Below are positions 7,562-12,874 of a DNA stretch of 12,874 nt, piece after piece. A model generated the notes under the pieces. It did not search any database and was not told the origin of the DNA. It worked only from the letters and a program-made list of their open reading frames with translations. The position numbers were made by a program, and so were the translations under genes. This DNA comes from Collinsella sp. (GTDB lineage Bacteria > Actinomycetota > Coriobacteriia > Coriobacteriales > Coriobacteriaceae), in NCBI GenBank assembly GCA_014871605.1, contig WGSQ01000038.1, positions 1-12,874 on the forward strand, written 5' to 3'. Position 1 is the stretch's first letter. The number at the start of each line of letters is the position of its first letter.

Positions 7562-8926
7562 CTAAACGTCAAGATGCGCACAATCAAGCGCCTTTTTGAT
7601 AAGAGGGACAGATCGATCAGCCAAATACAACGGAATGTTGAGCACCCCGTCGTCGAGCTTTAGGTTCTTAAGTGAGTAGCGGACCCTCAATGGAGTCGTC
7701 TCCGCATGCTTGTCGGCATAGTACTTAAGGCTCTTGGAATGAACGACCTCTCCCGATTTGACCTCGACGGGAACGATTTCGTTTCCGACTTGAATCAAAA
7801 AATCGACTTCGTGCTTCGGCTTCTCGTTTGTCCAATAACGCGGAGCAGCATCTAACTGTGAAAGTAATGCCTGAAGCACATAGTTCTCGGCGAACGAACC
7901 TTTGAACTCCGAAAATAGCGCATCCGAGATGGCAAAAGCGGACGCATCCAGCCTTGCCATGCGGCGCAGCAAGCCGACATCAAGACAGTAGACTTTAAAT
8001 GCCTTGAGGTCATCGTACGCAGAGAGCGGCACACCACCGGCAGCATTAAGGCGAACCGCCGTGATGAGCCCAGCATCGGCAAGCCATTCCAGAGCATCCT
8101 CGTATTCTCGAGCACGAGCCCCCTCGCGCACCGCACCCCAAACGAACTTTTTGTTCTCGCGCGCCAACTGAGCTGGAATCGAGTTCCATATTTGCGAAAG
8201 CTTGGCGAACTGCGCACGGCCACCATGCTTGGCAAAATCGCGCTCGTAGGAATCCAAGAGATCAGACAACACCTTATCGACCTGAACGATATCGCCCGTC
8301 TCCGCCCACCGGCCAAGAGCCTCTGGCATGCCGCCGCATGCAAAATAACGACGAAGATGCTCGACGAGACGGACATGGAAGAAATCGGGCACTGTCTCGA
8401 TCTGATCCAGGCCGCCAAGGTATTCGTCGTAGTTTGCAGCGCCCTCGGCTTTCAGAAACTCGGAAAAGCTCATGGGGCGCATCTCCATGAACTCGACCTT
8501 TCCCACCGGAAAAGCGCTGGTCTCACGGGACAAGCGAACGCCCAACAAAGACCCTGCGCATGCGACGTGATACTCGGGGGCCTCGTCACAGAAGTATTTA
8601 AGGGCACCGACTGCAGAAGGACAATCCTGGATCTCATCAATAATAAGCAGCGTCTCGCCAGGATCGATAGGCTGTCCAAGTGCCAGGGAAAGATTTGAGA
8701 TGATCCGTCGAGGATCGCGCGTACCTTCGAAAAACTGAGCGTACTCGCTCTGTACCCCAGGCGACGGCTCCTCGAGCGTCAGATACACATAATTGATGTA
8801 CGAGGTTCGGCCGAACTCCTTGAGCGCCCACGTCTTTCCAACCTGGCGCGCCCCCTTAAGGATAAGCGGCTTACGATATTCTGACGCTTTCCAAGCGTTA
8901 AGCTTGGCAATGATATCTCGCTGCAT
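7562..8926 (-). CDS. AAA ATPase with C-terminal DUF4143 / PD-(D/E)XK-like domain
   Basis: This 454-residue protein belongs to a large family of stand-alone ATPases. Seen directly: Walker A GARQVGKT (25-32), Walker B LLIIDEIQD (93-101), the sensor-type CAGSLLGV (123-130), and a C-terminal DUF4143 region with Glu347, HEVDFL (Asp375) and PVEVKSG (Glu388, Lys390), which fits a PD-(D/E)XK nuclease-like fold. The length is normal for the family. The start is supported by GGGAGG eight bases before the ATG at 8926. It stands alone, convergent with the AraC gene across 64 bases that show no clear terminator. It seems poorer in G+C and richer in ordinary AT codons than its neighbours, which suggests acquisition. 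The cellular role of these proteins is poorly known; defence, plasmid maintenance and DNA handling have all been suggested. The family call is firm, the function is open. Confidence 0.92.
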   Translation of the reverse strand: MQRDIIAKLNAWKASEYRKPLILKGARQVGKTWALKEFGRTSYINYVYLTLEEPSPGVQSEYAQFFEGTRDPRRIISNLSLALGQPIDPGETLLIIDEIQDCPSAVGALKYFCDEAPEYHVACAGSLLGVRLSRETSAFPVGKVEFMEMRPMSFSEFLKAEGAANYDEYLGGLDQIETVPDFFHVRLVEHLRRYFACGGMPEALGRWAETGDIVQVDKVLSDLLDSYERDFAKHGGRAQFAKLSQIWNSIPAQLARENKKFVWGAVREGARAREYEDALEWLADAGLITAVRLNAAGGVPLSAYDDLKAFKVYCLDVGLLRRMARLDASAFAISDALFSEFKGSFAENYVLQALLSQLDAAPRYWTNEKPKHEVDFLIQVGNEIVPVEVKSGEVVHSKSLKYYADKHAETTPLRVRYSLKNLKLDDGVLNIPLYLADRSVPLIKKALDCAHLDV

Positions 8927-8945
8927 GCCCGAACCTCCCGCAAAG

Positions 8946-9020
8946 AAACTTCCGTAAACGTGATATTTCCCACATTTTACCCTAGGTAAAACGTGACATT
9001 TATCACATTTACGGAAGTTT
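8946..9020. promoter_or_regulatory. 75-base imperfect palindrome upstream of the AAA ATPase, with Crp/Fnr-like dyads
   Basis: The outer arms, 8946-8965 and 9001-9020, are 20 bases long with one mismatch and begin AAACTTCCGTAAA. The centre is TTTTACC-CTA-GGTAAAA (8975-8991). Inside lie two boxes of the form CGTGA-N6-YCACA: CGTGATATTTCCCACA (8959-8974) and CGTGACATTTATCACA (8992-9007), 33 bases apart. The second is a near-perfect Crp/Fnr-type dyad. A motif GTAAA(A)YGTG recurs four times here, and a related AATAAATGTGATG lies at 9043-9055 on the minus strand. The palindrome ends 19 bases before the ATPase start, so it lies in the promoter or leader of that gene. It may be an operator array, an RNA hairpin, or both. 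Confidence 0.65.
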
Positions 9021-9060
9021 TAAGCTCATTTCGCCACACTTTCATCACATTTATTGCAAT

Positions 9061-9087
9061 GTGACAAAGGGACAGTCCCTTTGTCAC
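9061..9087. repeat. REP-like palindromic repeat, copy 2
   Basis: GTGACAAAGGGA (9061-9072) and TCCCTTTGTCAC (9076-9087) are perfect 12-base arms around a three-base CAG loop. The 25-base core differs from copy 1 (2758-2782) at only two central positions. Both copies sit in gene-free DNA beyond the ends of minus-strand operons. The flanks of the two copies differ, so the repeat unit is the hairpin itself. Confidence 0.8.
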
Positions 9088-9094
9088 CCGCACA

Positions 9095-9120
9095 AAAATG
9101 GACGCGCCAACGGCGCGCCC
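9095..9120 (-). terminator. Rho-independent terminator downstream of the gat operon
   Basis: Read on the minus strand, GGGCGCGCC (9120-9112), loop GTT and GGCGCGTCC (9108-9100) form a nine-pair stem with a single G-U wobble, followed by ATTTTTG. It lies about 200 bases past the gatB stop codon and is the only hairpin in this gap followed by a clear U-tract in the minus direction. It should stop gat transcripts before the AAA ATPase promoter. Confidence 0.75.
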
Positions 9121-9173
9121 ATTCACTCTATTCCATTCAGCCCCACCTGACCCGAACGGCCGAGTCGTTGCCA

Positions 9174-9314
9174 GAACCCGGGAGCCCCGGCAGGGCGGGT
9201 GCTTCCTCAAAATGAGTTCCGCACGCAAAGAAGGCCACTTAATGTGGCCTTCGTCTTGCGCAGGACTGTTCGAAATTTTGAGGAAGCACCCGCCCTGCCG
9301 GGGCTCCCGGGTTC
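9174..9314. repeat. 141-base inverted repeat with 40-base perfect arms
   Basis: The segment 9174-9213 is the exact reverse complement of 9275-9314 over 40 bases. The outer part of each arm is very GC-rich (GAACCCGGGAGCCCCGG), the inner end AT-rich (CCTCAAAAT). The 61-base centre holds a further hairpin (9224-9260). The right arm stops five bases short of the gatB stop codon. No coding frame, transposase or clear target duplication is seen. It could be a small non-autonomous mobile element, a recent inverted duplication, or a structured 3' end of the gat transcript. Confidence 0.85.
9224..9260 (-). terminator. Hairpin in the centre of the inverted repeat, possible gatB-proximal terminator
   Basis: GAAGGCCAC (9230-9238) pairs perfectly with GTGGCCTTC (9244-9252) around a TTAAT loop, and CGCAA/TTGCG (9224-9228 with 9256-9260) extends the stem across small bulges. 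On the minus strand the inner stem is followed by only TTTGCG, so it is a weaker terminator than the one at 9095-9120. It may stop part of the gat transcript or protect its 3' end. Confidence 0.4.
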
Positions 9315-9318
9315 CCGC

Positions 9319-10995
9319 TTACGAGAGCGACGTTCTCAGCAACTCGTTGAAGAGCTTCGGGTTGCCCTTGCCGCGGCTCGCCTTCATGCACTGGCCCACC
9401 AAAAAGCCGATGACCTTCTGGTTGCCGTCACGATACTGCTGCGCCTGCTCGGCACAGTTAGCCAGCACCTCGTCCACGATCGGCTGCAGCGCGCCGGCAT
9501 CGCTCACCTGACGCATACCGCGCTCATCGACGATCTTGTTGGGATCGTCGCCGGTCTGGGCCATGGCCTCAAAGACCTCGTGCGCCTGGTTGGAGCTGAT
9601 GGCATCGGTCGCTAGCAGCTTGGCAAGCGCCGCCACCTGAGCCGGCGCGATGCCGGACTCGGCCAGCGAGACGCCGGCGCCCTTAAGGTAGGCGATCATC
9701 TCGTTGACCAGCAGGTTTGCGACCGTCTGGGCCTCCTTGCCGGCCATACCGGCAGCGGCGGCCTCAAAGAAGTCGGCAAACTCCGGGTCGCCGGCGATCT
9801 GCTCGGCATCGGCCGCCTTAATGCCAAAGTCGGCCTCAAAACGGACGCGCTTGGCATCGGGCAGCTCGGGGATCTCGCCGCGGCAGCGGTCGATAAACTC
9901 GTCGTCCAGGTCGAACGGCGCCAGGTCGGGATCGGGGAACAGACGATAGTCGTCTGCCGTTTCCTTCACACGCATGACCACGGTGCGCTTGCGACTGGGC
10001 TCCCAGTGGCGAGTCTCCTGGTAGATGATGCCGCCCTCCTCGAGCACCTCGGCCTGGCGGCAGATCTCGTAGGCAAGGCCATCGTGCAGACTCTTAAACG
10101 AGTTGAGGTTCTTGAGCTCGGTCTTGGTGCCCAGCTTGGTCTCGCCGCGGCGGCGCAGCGACACATTGCCGTCGCAGCGCATGGAACCCTTCTCCATGGA
10201 GCAGTCCGAAATGCCCAGCGTCACAAAGATGCGACGGAGCTTCTCCATAAACAGGCGAGCCTCCTCGGGCGTACGCAAGTCGGGCTCGGTCACGAGCTCA
10301 ATCAAAGGCGTGCCGCAGCGGTTGTAGTCGACGAGCGACTCGGCCGCGGCGGTAATGCGGCCCTCGGCACCGCCCACGTGCACCATCTTGGCTGCGTCCT
10401 CCTCCATGTGGATGCGCAGGATGCGGATGGGCACCGTGTAGGAACCGTCCTCGCGACGTTCGGGCATCTGCAGGTTGGACGCGTCATAGCTGGCCAGGTG
10501 GCCGGCGCGCTGGTTGCCCTCACGCATGGTCGACGTCATGGACGTGGACAGGCCCTCGGCGTTGGCCGAGGCGCTCGCCAGGCTCTGAGCCTCGGCCTCG
10601 CCAAACGCGCAGTCGGGGCGCTCGGCGGCACCGCGACCGGTCACATCCAGATCAAGGTGACCGTACATGGCAAAGGCGACCGGACCCTGCGTGGTCTGGA
10701 AGTTCTTGGCCATGTCGGGATAGAAGTAGTGCTTGCGGTAGAACATCGAGTGGCGCTGGATCTCGCAGTTGGTGGCGAGACCGGCCTTGACGATGCTCTC
10801 GATGGCGCGCTTGTTGGGCACCGGCAGGGCGCCGGGCAGGCCCAGGCACACCGGGCACACGTTGGCGTTGGGCTCGTCATCGTGGCTGAGCTTGCAGTTG
10901 CAGAACATCTTGGTATCGAGTGCGGTGAGCTCGGTATGGATCTCCAGGCCGATCACGGCCTCCCAATCCTGCAGGACCTCGGAAAGCTCCTTCAT
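9319..10995 (-). CDS. gatB: Aspartyl/glutamyl-tRNA(Asn/Gln) amidotransferase subunit B
   Basis: GatB binds the misacylated Glu-tRNA(Gln) or Asp-tRNA(Asn), activates it with ATP and accepts ammonia made by GatA, giving Gln-tRNA or Asn-tRNA in the cytoplasm. Seen directly: the GLEIHTEL start (16-23); a four-cysteine set Cys32, Cys34, Cys47, Cys50 (FCNC...CPVC) fit for zinc; the GatB signature VDYNRCGTPLIELVTEPD (222-239); KTELKNLNS; and a C-terminal YqeY-type tail domain ending KASRGKGNPKLFNELL. The product is 558 residues, against about 476 for the B. subtilis protein as I recall it. Most of the excess is an inserted segment at about 121-185 between LDLDVTG and TVPIRILRIHMEEDA. The frame stays open through it, so it is not a frameshift. 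The ATG at 10995 overlaps the gatA stop by one base (TAATG). The call is firm. Confidence 0.98.
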   Translation of the reverse strand: MKELSEVLQDWEAVIGLEIHTELTALDTKMFCNCKLSHDDEPNANVCPVCLGLPGALPVPNKRAIESIVKAGLATNCEIQRHSMFYRKHYFYPDMAKNFQTTQGPVAFAMYGHLDLDVTGRGAAERPDCAFGEAEAQSLASASANAEGLSTSMTSTMREGNQRAGHLASYDASNLQMPERREDGSYTVPIRILRIHMEEDAAKMVHVGGAEGRITAAAESLVDYNRCGTPLIELVTEPDLRTPEEARLFMEKLRRIFVTLGISDCSMEKGSMRCDGNVSLRRRGETKLGTKTELKNLNSFKSLHDGLAYEICRQAEVLEEGGIIYQETRHWEPSRKRTVVMRVKETADDYRLFPDPDLAPFDLDDEFIDRCRGEIPELPDAKRVRFEADFGIKAADAEQIAGDPEFADFFEAAAAGMAGKEAQTVANLLVNEMIAYLKGAGVSLAESGIAPAQVAALAKLLATDAISSNQAHEVFEAMAQTGDDPNKIVDERGMRQVSDAGALQPIVDEVLANCAEQAQQYRDGNQKVIGFLVGQCMKASRGKGNPKLFNELLRTSLS

Positions 10996-12509
10996 TACAG
11001 CTCGCCTCCCTTCCCGGCAAAATCGGGCGCGACGGAAAGCGCGGGCGCACCCGTGGCGGCATCGGCAAAGCCGCGCTCCAGGGCGCGGGCAAACGTGAGC
11101 AGCTGACGGTCCTTAAAGGCCGGACCCACCAGCTGGGCAGAAACGGGCAGCTTGCTGTCCTCGCCCAGGCCCAGCGGCACCGAGATACCGCCGTTGCCGC
11201 AAATGTTGAGCGAAATGGTGTACAGGTCGGAGAGGTACATCTGCGTGGGGTCGCTGATCTCGCCAAACTTAAAGGCCGTGCGCGGCGAGGCGGGCATGAG
11301 GATGGTGTCCACCTTGGCATACGCGGCGTCGTAGTCCTGCGTGATGAGCGTGCGGGCCTTTTGCGCAGCGTAGTAGTACTTGTCGTACACGCCCGAGCTC
11401 AGCAGGTAGGCGCCAAGCATCTGACGGCGCTTGGCCTCGGCGCCAAAGCCGTGGGCGCGCGAAAGCGAGCTCTGGTCGGACAGGTTGGCACAGCCCTCCT
11501 CCTGATAGCCGTAGCGAATGCCGTCAAAACGGGCCAGGTTGGAGAACGCCTCGGCCGGGCCGATGACGTAGTAGGCGGCGATGGCGGCGTCCAGGTGCGG
11601 CAGGTCGACCTCGACCAGCTCGGCGCCCTGGTTCTGAAGCTCTTGGGCGGCGCGCTGAACAGCGGCCTTGACCTCGGGCGTCAGACCCTCGGCCTCCATA
11701 AACGCGGGGATAATGCCCACGCGCTTGCCCTCGATGCTGTCGTTGAGGTGCTCGGTAAAGTCGACGGCGCAATCCTGGCTGGTGCAGTCGTACGGATCGT
11801 GGCCCGCGCCGGTAAGCGCATTCATGGCCAGCGCGACATCCTCGACCGTGCGGCCAAAGGGGCCCACCTGGTCGAGCGACGAGCCAAAGGCAACCACGCC
11901 GTAACGGCTCACGGCGCCATACGTGGGCTTAAAGCCCACCACACCGCACAGCGACGCCGGCTGGCGGATGGAGCCGCCGGTGTCCGAACCCAGCGAGAGC
12001 GCGGCCTCGCCCGCGGCGACGGCAGCAGCGGAGCCGCCCGAGGAGCCGCCGGGCACGCGCTCGGTATCCCAGGGGTTGTTGGTGCGGTGGAACGCCGAGC
12101 TCTCGGTGGAGCTGCCAAAGGCAAACTCGTCCATGTTGGCCTTGCCCATGGGCAGGCAGCCGGCATCGAGCATGCGCTGGACGCAGGTGGCGGTGAAGAC
12201 ACTCTGGTAGTCCCCGAGCATGCGGGAAGCGCAGGTGGTGCGCGTGCCCACGAGGTTCATGTTGTCCTTAATGGCCAGCGGCACGCCCGCAAGCGGGGGC
12301 AGCGGCTTGCCTGCGGCACGGTCGGCATCCACGCGCGCGGCGGCCTCGAGCGCAAGCTCGGGCGCCACCTGCAGGAATGCTTGGACCCCGCCCTCGCGCG
12401 CCTCGATGGCGGCAAGGGAGGCCTGGGCCACCTCGGTAGCGGTAAAGTCGCCGGCGGCAACGCCTGCGGCGAGCTGGGCGGCGGTAAGGGAATCGAAGCT
12501 CTGCGCCAT
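10995..12509 (-). CDS. gatA: Aspartyl/glutamyl-tRNA(Asn/Gln) amidotransferase subunit A (glutaminase)
   Basis: GatA releases ammonia from glutamine and passes it through a channel to GatB. The 504-residue product is a standard amidase-signature enzyme. The catalytic triad is in place: Lys81 (LAIKDN), cis-Ser156 (GGSSGGS) and nucleophile Ser180 (SDTGGSIRQPAS). Their spacing of 75 and 24 residues equals that of the S. aureus enzyme (79/154/178, from memory). The length is normal. It is the middle gene of the operon; its ATG at 12509 overlaps the gatC TAA, and its own TAA overlaps the gatB ATG, both as TAATG, so ribosomes probably re-initiate and keep the subunits in equal amounts. Nothing is unusual about the gene. 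The call is firm. Confidence 0.98.
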   Translation of the reverse strand: MAQSFDSLTAAQLAAGVAAGDFTATEVAQASLAAIEAREGGVQAFLQVAPELALEAAARVDADRAAGKPLPPLAGVPLAIKDNMNLVGTRTTCASRMLGDYQSVFTATCVQRMLDAGCLPMGKANMDEFAFGSSTESSAFHRTNNPWDTERVPGGSSGGSAAAVAAGEAALSLGSDTGGSIRQPASLCGVVGFKPTYGAVSRYGVVAFGSSLDQVGPFGRTVEDVALAMNALTGAGHDPYDCTSQDCAVDFTEHLNDSIEGKRVGIIPAFMEAEGLTPEVKAAVQRAAQELQNQGAELVEVDLPHLDAAIAAYYVIGPAEAFSNLARFDGIRYGYQEEGCANLSDQSSLSRAHGFGAEAKRRQMLGAYLLSSGVYDKYYYAAQKARTLITQDYDAAYAKVDTILMPASPRTAFKFGEISDPTQMYLSDLYTISLNICGNGGISVPLGLGEDSKLPVSAQLVGPAFKDRQLLTFARALERGFADAATGAPALSVAPDFAGKGGEL

Positions 12510-12820
12510 TACTCGCTCTCCCCCTCTCCCAAAATGGACGGCACGCGGAAGTAGCGGTCGCGCGCGCTGCCGGCGTTTTCGAGCGCGACGTCGAGCGGCA
12601 GGTCGCGCTCGGGCTCGCGCAGGTCATCGCCCATCACGTTGGACAGGCTTCCGATGGGATGGAACGTGGGCTCCACGTCGGGCAAGTCATATTGCAAGAC
12701 GGGCTCGAGCATCTGGACGGCGTCGTTCATGTAGGACGTCATCTGGGTGAGCTCGTCATCGGTCAGTGCGATCTTTGCGTACTCGGCGATGCCGCGCACG
12801 TCTTTCTCGCTGAGTGCCAT
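12509..12820 (-). CDS. gatC: Aspartyl/glutamyl-tRNA(Asn/Gln) amidotransferase subunit C
   Basis: GatC is a small belt-like protein that wraps around GatA and GatB and stabilises the complex. The 103-residue product shows the family pattern: ALSEKDVRGIAEYAKIALTDDEL at the start, a helical middle (MNDAVQMLEPVLQYD), and a C-terminal half with DVEPTFHP, LREPERD and YFRVPSILG. I chose the ATG at 12818-12820, five bases after AGGGAG; a frame extension to 12838 adds six residues and lacks a comparable site, and the family normally starts near the LSEKDV motif. It leads the gatCAB operon and ends in the one-base TAATG overlap with gatA. Confidence 0.96.
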   Translation of the reverse strand: MALSEKDVRGIAEYAKIALTDDELTQMTSYMNDAVQMLEPVLQYDLPDVEPTFHPIGSLSNVMGDDLREPERDLPLDVALENAGSARDRYFRVPSILGEGESE

Positions 12821-12855
12821 AGGCGCTCCCTTCCGCATAACAGATAAACCGCTCT

Positions 12856-12861
12856 AGTATA
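12856..12861 (-). promoter_or_regulatory. -10 element of the gatCAB promoter
   Basis: On the minus strand TATACT (12861-12856), preceded directly by TG, matches the sigma-70 -10 box at five of six positions. It lies about 36 bases before the gatC ATG, leaving a short leader with the ribosome binding site. The -35 box would lie at or beyond the window edge, so the promoter is only half seen. Confidence 0.5.
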
Positions 12862-12874
12862 CAAGGCAACGCCG

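Noticed and set aside
2754..9087. CRISPR array or tandem repeat
   Set aside because: The related hairpins occur only twice and 6 kb apart, there is no regular spacer pattern, and no cas gene is visible.
10435..10640. Frameshift or assembly error as the source of the extra GatB segment
   Set aside because: The frame remains open with typical codon use on both sides, and conserved motifs resume in the same frame.

Overview
The window looks like a stretch of a high-GC, anaerobic gut actinobacterium of the class Coriobacteriia, most likely Collinsella or a close relative. This rests on the protein style, on the gatC-gatA-gatB order and on the base composition. It is a judgement from the sequence, not a database result.

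Layout. At the left edge is the 3' end of an unidentified plus-strand gene (1-197), followed by a strong hairpin at 201-242 that serves the facing minus-strand operon. Next come two minus-strand genes: a small single-helix membrane protein (2356-2601) and a P1B-type metal ATPase (262-2337) with an SCA motif in place of CPC. They have their own promoter (2688-2716), overlapped by an AT-rich dyad that looks like a metal-repressor operator. A perfect-stem hairpin (2754-2786) separates them from a second minus-strand operon of two fused permease-ATPase ABC half-transporters (2788-4545 and 4546-6378). An AraC-family regulator (6493-7497) is divergent from that operon. The 115-base gap between them carries a 15-base direct repeat with an exact 21-base period.

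A lone AAA ATPase with a C-terminal DUF4143/nuclease-like domain (7562-8926, minus) follows. It is lower in GC than its neighbours and has a 75-base imperfect palindrome directly upstream of its start. A gene-free stretch (8927-9318) then holds that palindrome, a second copy of the hairpin repeat, a rho-independent terminator and a 141-base inverted repeat with 40-base perfect arms. The right third is the gatC-gatA-gatB operon (minus, 9319-12820) for the tRNA-dependent amidotransferase, with one-base TAATG overlaps at both junctions.

How it may work together. The most interesting reading is an iron-handling island. The ATPase and its small partner resemble ferrosome (Fez) systems, which build membrane-bound iron stores. 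The ABC pair has the DEATAFADPENE-type Walker B region seen in YbtPQ/IrtAB-like siderophore importers, and the divergent AraC regulator recalls the ybtA arrangement. Uptake (ABC), control (AraC) and storage (Fez-like) would then lie side by side. Metal specificity and import direction are inference. The gat operon and the AAA ATPase appear unrelated to this theme.
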